NCBI RefSeq assembly: GCF_041270065.1
Contig: NZ_CP065958.1
Coordinates: 3,844,001-3,908,000, forward strand
Origin: Streptomyces fradiae
GTDB lineage: Bacteria; Actinomycetota; Actinomycetes; Streptomycetales; Streptomycetaceae
DNA length: 64,000 nt
Reading direction: 5' to 3'
In this document: in pieces, positions 7,865 through 15,848 of the stretch
Numbering within the stretch: the first letter of the stretch is position 1
Layout: each line of letters opens with the position of its first letter
Made by a program: the position numbers and the translations under genes
Notes under the pieces: generated by a model
The model's database searches: none
Told to the model about the DNA's origin: nothing
The model's input: the letters and a program-made list of their open reading frames with translations, nothing else

Positions 7865-9204
7865 ATGCGGGGTCGGCACGCGCCACCGGCGCTGTTAGTG
7901 CTCTCGCTCCTTCTGGCGATGTGCCCGCAGACCGCGAGCGCGGGCGGCGCCGGGGCGAACGCGCTCGGCATGAGCGTCACCGTGAACACCGTGCCCGGGG
8001 CGGGCGGCGTCACGGTGCGGACCGGCGGGTACGTGGTGAAGCGGTACCGGCTGGTGAACCGGGGCGAGGCCGATCTGTACGGGGTCCGGGTCGGCGATCC
8101 GGGCGTGCCCGGGGGCCAGGCGAGCTGCCCCCGGCGCACCCTCGGCCCGCTCCGCTCGATGGTGTGCACCGCGCGCTTCCGCGCCCTGGCCGGCCGCCAC
8201 ACCGCGACCGCCCGGGCCACCGGCGACATCCCGTCCCTGGGGCAGCGGGCGACCGCCACCGCCCGTTCCGGTTACGAGGGCGTGGCCGGCGCGCTCGCCC
8301 TCGCCGAGGCGGTACGGGTCGGGCCGGCCGGCACCGTGCGTACCGCCACCGTCCGCTACACGGTCACCAACCGGGGCAACCGCCCCGTCCGCGCCCTCCG
8401 GCTCACCGACCCGGTCCTCGGCGCCGCGCCCGGCGGGCTCGTGTGCGCCCTGCCCGAGCTGGCCCCCGGCGTCTCCGCCCGCTGCGAGGCGACCGTACGG
8501 CGCGGGCCCGGCGCCCACCGCAGCGCGGGCCTCGCCGAGGGCACCGACCGGATCACCACCCTCGGCGAACACGGCGAACGCCTCCCGGCCCCGCCGCTCA
8601 CGGCGCGCGCCTCCGCCACGTGGCGGGTGGCGGCGCCACCGGCCCCGCCCGCGCCCCCGGCGCCGTCGGCCCCCTCCGCGTCGCGCCCGCCCCGGACGCC
8701 GCCGCCGCGACGTACGACACCAGCCGGGGCCGCCGGTGCGCCCCCGGGGCACCCGGGGCGCTCGGGGCACCCGCTACCGCCGCCGCGACGGCGGCAACGG
8801 CCGGGGCGATCGCCGAGGCGGTTGCCGAGGCGGTCGCGGCAGCCGCTGCCGACGCGGTGGCGGCCGAAGCGGCGGCCGAGGCCGCCGCAGCACTGGCCGG
8901 CGCCGCGCTCGGCGGGGCCGCCGCCGGCGGAGGGCTGCCCCCGGGCGCCGCCCCGCCGCCCGGCGCGGCTGCCCGCCCGCCCGCGGCGGTCGCCGAGAAC
9001 CCCACCACCCGGCTCCCGACCACCCGGCTCCCCGCCGTACGCCCCCCGCCCGCGCGGGTCGCCGTCCCCGACGACGAGGGCCTGCTGCCCCGCCTGCACC
9101 GCCGCTCCCGCGAACTCCCGCACCTCGGCGTCGTCCTGACCCTGCTGCTGATCCTGATCCCGGCCGCGATCGCGGCCGCCCTGCTCAGCAACCGCCACTC
9201 CTGA
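7865..9204 (+). CDS. Secreted DUF11-like protein with C-terminal membrane anchor; apparent frameshift
   Basis: The frame starting at the ATG at 7865 (GGGAGG upstream) encodes a signal peptide and two immunoglobulin-like DUF11/CARDB-type repeats (about residues 30-140 and 140-260). Each repeat has YRLVNRGEADLYGVRV or YTVTNRGNRPVRALRL and a conserved Cys pair. After about 8640 this frame degenerates into Pro/Arg and stops at 9139. The -1 frame becomes protein-like, giving an Ala-rich stretch and a clear C-terminal anchor ending ALLSNRHS at 9204. The best explanation is one missing base in the C/G-rich stretch at about 8620-8720, by sequencing error, natural mutation or slippage. Codon 11 is TTA (7895-7897), implying dependence on the bldA leucyl-tRNA. 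The function is unknown. Confidence 0.65.
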
Positions 9205-9247
9205 GAACCCTGAGAACCCCTGAGAACTCCCGCGAACTCCTGAGAGA
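9201..9247 (+). repeat. Short CTGAGAAC tandem repeats
   Basis: Three close copies of CTGAGAAC(C) followed by degenerate copies fill the gap between the DUF11-like gene and the next ORF. The first copy includes the TGA stop of the DUF11-like gene in its anchor-encoding frame. They may have arisen by slippage; no function is evident. Confidence 0.5.
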
Positions 9248-9251
9248 CCTC

Positions 9252-10004
9252 ATGGCCCTGCTGGAAACCCTCGCCGTCGTCTTCGCCGTCGCCCTGGTCG
9301 CCGCCGTCGCCGTGTACATCAAGACGAAGCTCTTCCCCCTCGGCGACGGGGAGGAGATCCGCGAGGACGTCGCCGAGTACATCTCGATGATGGTGTCGGT
9401 GTTCTACGCCCTGGTGCTCGGCCTGTGCCTGGTCTCCGTCTGGGACAACCGCGCCACCGCCGACGACCGGGTCCAGGCCGAGGCCAGCGCCCTGCACCAG
9501 ACGTACCTCCTCGCCGACGCGCTGCCCGCCGAGCAGCGCGGACCGGTGCGGGAGGCGGCCCGCTCGTACGCCGGTCACGTCGTCGACGTCGAGTGGCCGC
9601 TCATGGCCGAGCGCGAGCCCCTCGGCGACGACGGCTGGACGCTGCTCGACCGGCTGCGTACCGCCGGCGAGCTGCGCGGCCCCGGCACCACCGCCCAGCA
9701 GATCGCCGCGCAGGAGGTGCTCGCCCAGATCGGCTACGTGGACGACGCCCGCCGCGGGCGCGAGGCGGCGGCCGAGGAACGTCTGTCCGTGGTGCTGTGG
9801 GCGGGCCTGGTCATCGGCGGGGTGCTGACCGTGGCCTTCATGTTCCTCTTCGGGCTCAACCGGAGCAGCACGCACGTGATCCTCGTGATGGGCCTGTCCG
9901 GGTTCATCGCCTTCACGGTGCTGCTCATCCATCAGCTGGACACCCCGTTCGGCGACCCGCTCGGCGTCGGCCCCGACCCGTTCACCCGCTACTTCCGCCT
10001 GTGA
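9252..10004 (+). CDS. DUF4239 family membrane protein (bestrophin-like)
   Basis: The 250-residue protein has two N-terminal membrane helices (about 5-24 and 45-65, the latter MMVSVFYALVLGLCLVSVW). A central soluble helical region follows (70-175), then two more helices near 178-200 and 205-228, giving the 2+2 topology typical of DUF4239. These proteins are distantly related to bestrophin-type channels, but the transported ion, if any, is unknown. The ATG at 9252 follows the repeat-filled spacer; no strong ribosome-binding site is seen. It is followed after 18 bases by the LURP-one gene, probably the same transcript. Confidence 0.8.
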   Translation: MALLETLAVVFAVALVAAVAVYIKTKLFPLGDGEEIREDVAEYISMMVSVFYALVLGLCLVSVWDNRATADDRVQAEASALHQTYLLADALPAEQRGPVREAARSYAGHVVDVEWPLMAEREPLGDDGWTLLDRLRTAGELRGPGTTAQQIAAQEVLAQIGYVDDARRGREAAAEERLSVVLWAGLVIGGVLTVAFMFLFGLNRSSTHVILVMGLSGFIAFTVLLIHQLDTPFGDPLGVGPDPFTRYFRL

Positions 10005-10022
10005 CGGGGAAGGGATCGCCCC

Positions 10023-10514
10023 ATGAAATACCTGGTACGGGACAAGATCTTCGCCATCGGCGACGACTACTGGATCGAGGACGAGCGGGGCCGCCACGCC
10101 TTCCTCGTCGACGGCAAGGCGCTGCGGCTGCGCGACACCCTGGAGCTCAAGGACCCCGACGGACGGGTCCTGATCACCCTGCGGCAGAAGATGTTCAGCC
10201 TGCGGGACGCGATGACGATCGAGCGGGACGACCGCACGCTCGCCACCATCCGCCGCAAGCGCCTCTCCCTCCTCCGCAACCACTTCCGGGTCGCTCTCGT
10301 CGACGGCACCGAACTCGACGTCAGCGGCCGGATCCTGGACCGGGAGTTCACCGTCGAGTACGACGGCGAACTCCTCGCCCACATCTCCCGCCAGTGGTTC
10401 CACGTCCGCGACACCTACGCCGTGAACGTGGTCCGCGAGGACGCCGACCCGGCGCTGCTCGTCGCGGTCGCGGTGTGCGTGATCCGGATGGCGGAGCGGG
10501 AGCGGGAGGACTAG
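10023..10514 (+). CDS. LURP-one-related family protein
   Basis: The 163-residue product starts MKYLVRDKIFAIGDDYWIED and consists almost wholly of the LURP-one beta-barrel domain, which resembles the tubby C-terminal fold. It shows the repeated strand pattern of LRLRDTLELKDPDGRVL, then LSLRDAMTIER and FTVEYDGELLAHI. The domain suggests phospholipid binding or a scramblase-like role, but bacterial members are uncharacterised. The ATG at 10023 has AAGGGA 8-9 bases upstream. It is likely co-transcribed with the DUF4239 membrane protein. Confidence 0.85.
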   Translation: MKYLVRDKIFAIGDDYWIEDERGRHAFLVDGKALRLRDTLELKDPDGRVLITLRQKMFSLRDAMTIERDDRTLATIRRKRLSLLRNHFRVALVDGTELDVSGRILDREFTVEYDGELLAHISRQWFHVRDTYAVNVVREDADPALLVAVAVCVIRMAERERED

Positions 10515-10532
10515 AGCGGTCCTGTCACACGG

Positions 10533-11789
10533 TCAGAGGGCCTTGGCGAGGGCCTGTTCCAGGTCCGCCCACAGGTCCTCGACGTGCTCGATGCCGACCG
10601 AGAGGCGCACCGTGCCCGGCCCGATGCCGGCCGCCGCGAGCGCCGGTTCGTCGAGCTGCCGGTGCGAGGTCGACGCCGGGTGCATCACCAGGGTCTTCAC
10701 ATCGCCGAGCGAGACGCTGAGCGAGGCGAGCCGGACCGCCTCGACGAAGGCCTTCCCGGCCTCGCGGCCGCCCGCGAGGTCGAGGGAGACCACCCCGCCG
10801 CCGCCCCGCGGCAGCAGCCGGGCCGCGATCGTGTGGTCCGGGTGCGAGGCGAGGGCCGGGTGCCGTACGGCCGCGACCGCCGGGTGGGCGGCGAGCCGGG
10901 CCGCCAGGTCGGCGGCGCTCGCGCTCTGCCGCTCGACGCGCAGCGGCAGGGTCTGCAGCCCGCGCAGGGTCAGCCAGGCGGCGAACGGGTCGGTGACCGC
11001 GCCCTGTTCGACCGCGTAGTGCCGCACCCGCCGGTGCAGGGCGGTGTCGCGGAAGACGGCGATGCCGCCGAGGACGTCGGCGTGCCCGGCGAGGTACTTG
11101 GTCGCCGAGTGCACGACGACGTCCGCGCCGTACGACGGGATCGGCCGGCACAGCAGCGGCGAGGCGAAGGTGTTGTCGACGACCGTCGGCACCCCGGCCT
11201 CCCGCGCCACCGCGATCAGCGCGGGCAGGTCCGAGACGCGGGTGGTGGGGTTGGCGATGGTCTCCAGGTAGAGCAGCGCGGTCCCGGGGCGCTGCGCGGT
11301 CCCGGGGCGCAGGGCGGCGCGCACCTCGTCGGCGTCGGTCCCGGAGACGTACGTGACCTCGACGCCCCAGCGCGCGGCGAGGTCGGTGAGCAGGGCGTAC
11401 GTACCGCCGTACAGGCAGCGCTGGGCGACGACGTGCCCGCCGCTGGAGAGCAGGGCGAGCAGCACGCCGTTGATGGCGCCCATCCCGGAGGCGTACGAGA
11501 GCGCGTCGGCGCCGCCCTCCAGGCGGGCGACGGCGGTCTCCAGGGCACGGACGGTGGGGTTGCCCATGCGGCTGTAGAGGAACTCGTCGGGGGAGCCGAA
11601 GGCCTCGGCGAGCGCGTCGGCGCTGTCGAAGGCGAAGACGTGGTTCTGGTGGATGGGCACGCCGAGCGGCCGGCTGCCGCGGATCTCCGGCTGCGGCGCG
11701 TGCACGGCGAGGGTCTCGGGACGGGCGGATTCGGGGTGGGCGGACTCGGGGTGGTGGTCTGCTGCGGTCAGGTGCGTGTCGGCGGTCAT
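10533..11789 (-). CDS. Cys/Met-metabolism PLP-dependent enzyme (cystathionine gamma-synthase/lyase type)
   Basis: The 418-residue enzyme has the trans-sulfuration family core. This includes YSRMGNPTVRALETAVARLEGG, the glycine-rich SYASGMGAI, the PLP-stacking segment YLETIANPTTRVSD, VVDNTFASP, and the PLP lysine in VVHSATKYLAGHAD. It should act on cystathionine, O-acylhomoserine or methionine-like substrates in the cytoplasm; these cannot be distinguished by eye. The ATG at 11789 is used because the upstream extension reads into the promoter and operator. It is divergent from a MocR-type regulator, and the inverted repeat between them suggests the regulator senses a PLP-linked metabolite and controls this gene. 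Confidence 0.88.
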   Translation of the reverse strand: MTADTHLTAADHHPESAHPESARPETLAVHAPQPEIRGSRPLGVPIHQNHVFAFDSADALAEAFGSPDEFLYSRMGNPTVRALETAVARLEGGADALSYASGMGAINGVLLALLSSGGHVVAQRCLYGGTYALLTDLAARWGVEVTYVSGTDADEVRAALRPGTAQRPGTALLYLETIANPTTRVSDLPALIAVAREAGVPTVVDNTFASPLLCRPIPSYGADVVVHSATKYLAGHADVLGGIAVFRDTALHRRVRHYAVEQGAVTDPFAAWLTLRGLQTLPLRVERQSASAADLAARLAAHPAVAAVRHPALASHPDHTIAARLLPRGGGGVVSLDLAGGREAGKAFVEAVRLASLSVSLGDVKTLVMHPASTSHRQLDEPALAAAGIGPGTVRLSVGIEHVEDLWADLEQALAKAL

Positions 11790-11825
11790 GACGGTCAGTC
11801 TGGGGACGGAGCGCTTGCGTCCACA

Positions 11826-11849
11826 GGACCAATCCCGGCAGATTGGTCC
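11826..11849. promoter_or_regulatory. Candidate MocR operator between divergent genes
   Basis: GGACCAAT (11826-11833) and its exact inverse ATTGGTCC (11842-11849) are separated by 8 bases. A third related half-site, GGATCCAAT, lies at 11857-11865. It is centred in the 64-bp gap between the PLP enzyme and the MocR-type gene, as expected for MocR regulators. Confidence 0.65.
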
Positions 11850-11853
11850 GCCG

Positions 11854-13338
11854 ATGGATCCAATGACACCCACGCTGCAGGAACTGGTCGCCTGGCTCGG
11901 CCGCTGGTCGGCCGGCCGAGGCCCGCTCTATCTCCTCCTCGCCGCCCGGATACGGCAGTTGGTCGACGAGGGCCTGCTGCCGCCCGGCGCCCCGCTGCCC
12001 CCGGACCGACGGCTGGCGACCGCGCTTTCGGTGGGGCGGACGACGGTGGTCGCCGCGTACGAGACGCTGCGTCAGGAGGGACGCCTTGTACGCCGGCAGG
12101 GCAGCGGTACGCGGGTGGCGCCGGCCGCGCTCGCCCCGCCGCCGCCCGGGCAGCGGGTCACGGAGACGTCCAACCCGATGTTCCTGCACCTGCTCGAACC
12201 CTCCGACGACGTCCTGCTGCTGAGCTGCGCCGCACCGCCCGCCCCGCCGCCCGCGCTCGCGGAGGCGTACGCCCGCCTCGAACTCCCGGCGCACGACCTC
12301 GGCTACCACCCGGCCGGCCTGCCCGCGCTGCGCTCGGCGATCGCCCGCCGTTACGGGCGGCGGGGCGTGCCGACCGACCCGGCGCAGGTCCTGGTCACCA
12401 CCGGCGCCCAGCAGGCGATCGGGCTGCTCACCCGGCTGCTCGTGGCGCCCGGCGACGGCGTTCTCGTGGAGGCGCCGAGCTATCCGGGGGCGCTCGACCT
12501 GTTCCGGGAGGCGGCGGCCGTGCCGCACCCGGTGCCGGTGGGCCCGGATGGCCTCGACGTGGCGGAGGCGGTCCGGGTGATGGCACGTCACCGCCCGGCC
12601 CTGGCCTATGTGATCCCCCGCTTCCACAACCCGACCGGCACCGTCCTGCCGCCGCTCCTCGGGCGGCGCCTGGTCGCGGCGGCCGAGGAGCACGGCGTAC
12701 CGCTGATCGACGACGAGGTGCTCGCCGAGCTGGACTTCGGCGCCGATCCCGGTTCCGGGGACGGGGGGCCGCCGCTTTCCTCGTACGGTACGGAGGTCAT
12801 CGGCGTCGGCTCGCTCAGCAAGGCGGTCTGGGGCGGGCTGCGGGTCGGCTGGGTGCGCGGCCCGGCGCCGCTGATCGCCCGCCTGGCCCGGCTGAAGGCG
12901 CTGCACGACCTTGGCAGTGACGTTCCGTCCCAGCTGGTCGCGACCCGGCTGCTCGACGGCTTCGCGCCCGTCCTGCGCTCGCGGGTGGCCGAACTGCGGG
13001 CCGGCCACGACCACCTCCGGGCCGAGCTTGCCCGCCGGCTCCCCGACTGGCACTGCCCGCCCGCGGCCGGCGGCCAGACCCTGTGGGTCCGCCTCCCGTA
13101 CGGCGACGGCGTGTCCTTCGCCCAGATCGCGCTGCGCCACGGGGTGGCCGTGCTCCCCGGCTCGACCATGGACGCCCTCGGCGGCAGCACCCGCCGGCTG
13201 CGGCTGCACTTCCTGCTGCCGCCCGCCACCCTCACGGAGGCGGTGGACCGGCTGGCGTCGGCGTGGGCGGAGTACGCCCCGGGGGCGGCGGGCCGGGCCG
13301 AGGGCCGGCCCGCCGCCCTGAACGCCATCACCGTCTGA
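11854..13338 (+). CDS. MocR-type GntR regulator with aminotransferase-like domain
   Basis: The 494-residue protein has an N-terminal GntR winged helix (about residues 15-85; PPDRRLATALSVGRTTVVAAYETLRQEGRL) and a type-I aminotransferase-like C-terminal domain (about 110-480). The latter includes YHPAGLPALRSAIARRY, RFHNPTGTV, DDEVLAELDFG and the PLP-lysine region GSLSKAVWGGLRVGWVRG. MocR proteins use bound PLP as effector and usually control a neighbouring gene; here the divergent PLP enzyme is the obvious target. The ATG at 11854 lies 4 bases from the operator arm, so the message may be leaderless. An ATG at 11863 is the alternative start. Confidence 0.88.
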   Translation: MDPMTPTLQELVAWLGRWSAGRGPLYLLLAARIRQLVDEGLLPPGAPLPPDRRLATALSVGRTTVVAAYETLRQEGRLVRRQGSGTRVAPAALAPPPPGQRVTETSNPMFLHLLEPSDDVLLLSCAAPPAPPPALAEAYARLELPAHDLGYHPAGLPALRSAIARRYGRRGVPTDPAQVLVTTGAQQAIGLLTRLLVAPGDGVLVEAPSYPGALDLFREAAAVPHPVPVGPDGLDVAEAVRVMARHRPALAYVIPRFHNPTGTVLPPLLGRRLVAAAEEHGVPLIDDEVLAELDFGADPGSGDGGPPLSSYGTEVIGVGSLSKAVWGGLRVGWVRGPAPLIARLARLKALHDLGSDVPSQLVATRLLDGFAPVLRSRVAELRAGHDHLRAELARRLPDWHCPPAAGGQTLWVRLPYGDGVSFAQIALRHGVAVLPGSTMDALGGSTRRLRLHFLLPPATLTEAVDRLASAWAEYAPGAAGRAEGRPAALNAITV

Positions 13339-13359
13339 GGACTCGAAGGAGCCGCATCC

Positions 13360-13968
13360 GTGCACACGCCCATCACGCCGTTCGCCCTGCATCGCTGGCA
13401 GGAGGGGAAACGGCCCGACGTCCGCTCCGGGTGGCGGGGCACCTCGCCGGAGTTCGGCGAGATCGTGCTGACCTGCCCGCTGCCCCGGGTCGTCCCGGAG
13501 TCGGTGGTCTCGGAGGCGCGCGGCGGGCTGCTGCCCGTCACCACCTTCGAGTCGCGCGGGATCCACGTCGAGAACCTGCGGCTGCCCACCCTCAACCGGG
13601 CCACCCTGCGGGTCGGCGACCGGCACGTCCACCTGGCCCGCAACCGGATCGGCGCCACCCTCGTCCAGCGCGCCCTCCAGCTGCGGCACGCGGGCGACAC
13701 GTACCGGCTCGCCGCCCTCGACCGGCGCGGCTACACCCTCACCCGTACCGCCGACGCCGAGGACCCGGGCGTCACCGTGACCGTACGGGAGTCGGGGCGC
13801 GGGCGCGGCGCGCAGCTCGCGGTACGGGCCGAGGGCCGGGCGGAGGGCGCCGACCTGGCGCTGGCGCTGGTCTTCGCGGGCGTCGACCGCTCGGCCCTGA
13901 CGCGGGTGGGCGCGGTGAGGGCGGGGGTGCGCCGGGTGACCGAGCTGTGGGCGGAGGCCTCGTACTGA
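13360..13968 (+). CDS. Hypothetical protein
   Basis: The 202-residue soluble protein begins with a GTG at 13360, preceded by GAAGGA. It has no signal peptide, membrane segment or familiar motif. Features are a Trp-rich start (ALHRWQEGKRPDVRSGWRG), a central beta-rich part with DRHVHLARNRIGATLVQ, and an Arg/Ala-rich C-terminal third that may fold as an antiparallel sheet and helix. It lies 21 bases downstream of the MocR gene and is probably co-transcribed. Its codon usage is typical, so it is a real gene of unknown function. Confidence 0.75.
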   Translation: MHTPITPFALHRWQEGKRPDVRSGWRGTSPEFGEIVLTCPLPRVVPESVVSEARGGLLPVTTFESRGIHVENLRLPTLNRATLRVGDRHVHLARNRIGATLVQRALQLRHAGDTYRLAALDRRGYTLTRTADAEDPGVTVTVRESGRGRGAQLAVRAEGRAEGADLALALVFAGVDRSALTRVGAVRAGVRRVTELWAEASY

Positions 13969-13996
13969 CGCTCCGCGCCCCGACCCTGACGCCGAA

Positions 13997-14788
13997 TCAG
14001 CGGCCCAGCACCCGGTCCTTCAGAGCGGGGAACTGCTCGCGGGTGGTCGCCACCTTCGCCGGGTCGAGGTCGACGCGCAGGATCTCCTCGCCGGGTCCCG
14101 CCTCCGCCAGGACCTCGCCCCAGGGGTCGACGACGATCGAGTGCCCGGCCTGCTCGACGCCGGCGTGGGTGCCGGCGGTGCCGCAGGCGAGGACGTACGC
14201 CTGGTTCTCGACCGCGCGGGCCTGCGCGAGCAGCGTCCAGTGCGCGCGGCGCCGGGCCGGCCAGCCGGCCGGGATCACGAAGGCCTGCGCGCCCGCGTCG
14301 ACGAGGCCGCGGAAGAGCTCGGGGAAGCGCAGGTCGTAGCAGGTGGCGACGCCGACGGTGAGGCGCGGCAGGTCGACGGTGACCAGGTCCTCGCCGGCCG
14401 CCATGAGGACCGCCTCGCCCTTGTCGAAGCCGAAGCGGTGGATCTTGCGGTAGCTGGCGACGAGCTCGCCGTCGGGGGAGAAGACGAGCGAGGTGTTGTA
14501 GAGAGCGGGGGTTCCGAGGGTGCCCACGGCCTCGACGATCGAGCCGGCGTGCAGCCACACGCCCGCGTCCCGCGCGGCCGCGGCCATCGCCTCGTACGTG
14601 GGGCCCTTCAGCGGCTCGGCCTCGGCGGCGAACGCCTCGTAGGCGAAGGCCCCCATCGGCCACAGCTCGGGGAGCACGACGAGATCGGCGACGCCGCGTT
14701 CGGCGCGCACGAGGGCGGCCACCCGCTCGCGGCGGTTGTCCACCGATTCGTCCGAATCTACTGCGATCTGGAGGAGCGAGGCGCGCAC
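13997..14788 (-). CDS. Carbon-nitrogen hydrolase (nitrilase superfamily, omega-amidase-like)
   Basis: The 263-residue protein has the complete Glu-Lys-Cys triad of the nitrilase superfamily: Glu in VVLPELWP (about 41), Lys in SYRKIHRFGFDKGE (about 113) and Cys in GVATCYDLRFPELFRG (about 149). Its length and the CYDLRFPE motif fit the NIT2/omega-amidase branch, which hydrolyses alpha-keto-amides such as 2-oxoglutaramate, but other small amides are possible. The GTG at 14788 gives the canonical start MRASLLQIAVDSDES. It is convergent with the hypothetical gene before it and divergent from the mycothiol-type gene. Confidence 0.9.
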   Translation of the reverse strand: MRASLLQIAVDSDESVDNRRERVAALVRAERGVADLVVLPELWPMGAFAYEAFAAEAEPLKGPTYEAMAAAARDAGVWLHAGSIVEAVGTLGTPALYNTSLVFSPDGELVASYRKIHRFGFDKGEAVLMAAGEDLVTVDLPRLTVGVATCYDLRFPELFRGLVDAGAQAFVIPAGWPARRRAHWTLLAQARAVENQAYVLACGTAGTHAGVEQAGHSIVVDPWGEVLAEAGPGEEILRVDLDPAKVATTREQFPALKDRVLGR

Positions 14789-14983
14789 ACTACCACCGTC
14801 CTGGCATTCGAGCCGTCAACACGGGCCTACGATCGTCACACGAAAGCACTGCCGGGGTGCCTTCGGGCAGCGTAACTTAGCGTCCGAGCCTCCCACGCAG
14901 TCATGTTTTCAGCCCGCCAGCCACCGTCACCCGCCAGCCACCACCGCTCCAGCCCGCGTATCGAAGAACCGCCGAGGGGTCCC

Positions 14984-15811
14984 GTGACCGTCCATCCCAG
15001 CCTCCAGAACTACGCCGACGCCTGGACCCACTCCATCGAAGCGATAGCCGAGCTGGTGCAGCCGCTCGTCGAGGGCGAGTGGAACCGTGCCACGCCGTGC
15101 CCGGGCTGGTCGGTCCGCGACATCGTCTCCCATGTCATCGGCATGGAGACCGAGATGCTCGGCGACCCGCGCCCGATCCACAGCCTGCCCCGCGATCTCT
15201 ACCACGTACGCAGTGACTTCGCCCGCTACATGGAGATGCAGGTCGATGTGCGGCGGCACCACACCGCGCCGGAGATGACCTCGGAGCTGGAGTACGTGCT
15301 GATCCGCCGGGCGCGCCAGCTGCGCAACGAGACCCGGCAGCCGGACGCCATGATGCGGGCCCCGCTCGGCGCCGAGCAGACGCTGGAACTCGCTTACCGG
15401 ATGCGCGCCTTCGACTGCTGGGTGCACGAACAGGACCTGCGCACCACGCTCGACGTCCCCGGCAACCTGGACTCCCCCGGCGCGTACGTCACCCGGGACG
15501 TGCTCCTGGAGGCGCTGCCCCACGTGGTCGCCAAGGAGGCGGGCGCGCCCGCGTCCTCGGCGGTGGTCCTGGACGTGACCGGGCCGGTGGAGTTCCTGCG
15601 CACGGTCCGGGTCGACGCCGAGGGCAACGGCTCGATCGACGGCGCGCCCTCCCTCGGCCCGGCGGTGACGCTGGCGACCGACTGGGAGACGTACGTACGC
15701 CTGGCGTGCGGCCGGGTGCGTCCGGCGGAGGTCGCCGACCGGGTGAAGACGGAAGGCGACGAGGCGCTGGCGGAGGCGATCCTGGCGAACTTCGCGGTGA
15801 CGCCGAACTGA
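14984..15811 (+). CDS. Maleylpyruvate isomerase family mycothiol-dependent enzyme
   Basis: The 275-residue protein carries the DinB-like four-helix mycothiol-dependent domain at its N-terminus. It shows W-N-R-A-T-P-C-P-G-W-S-V-R-D-I-V-S-H and, later, the metal-ligand HEQDLR segment near residue 142. The C-terminal 100 residues form the SCP2-like MDMPI_C domain (FLRTVRVDAEGNGSID). The family includes mycothiol-dependent maleylpyruvate isomerases and detoxification transferases; the substrate here is unknown. The GTG at 14984 with GAGGGG upstream gives the expected start; an ATG at 14903 would add 27 low-complexity residues. Confidence 0.85.
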   Translation: MTVHPSLQNYADAWTHSIEAIAELVQPLVEGEWNRATPCPGWSVRDIVSHVIGMETEMLGDPRPIHSLPRDLYHVRSDFARYMEMQVDVRRHHTAPEMTSELEYVLIRRARQLRNETRQPDAMMRAPLGAEQTLELAYRMRAFDCWVHEQDLRTTLDVPGNLDSPGAYVTRDVLLEALPHVVAKEAGAPASSAVVLDVTGPVEFLRTVRVDAEGNGSIDGAPSLGPAVTLATDWETYVRLACGRVRPAEVADRVKTEGDEALAEAILANFAVTPN

Positions 15812-15848
15812 CCGTCAGCCGTCAGCCGTCAGTAGATACCTGTGGTCT

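Noticed and set aside
11653..11853. Upstream start for the MocR gene at 11653
   Set aside because: It would cover the divergent promoter and the inverted-repeat operator; the HTH domain begins normally from 11854.
10525..13689. 1054-codon minus-strand ORF
   Set aside because: It crosses the PLP enzyme in another frame and runs antisense to the MocR gene; composition is Arg/Pro/Gly with no domain.
14789..14983. Riboswitch or small RNA upstream of the mycothiol-type gene
   Set aside because: No conserved aptamer pattern or clear terminator/antiterminator could be made out in the 195 bases.
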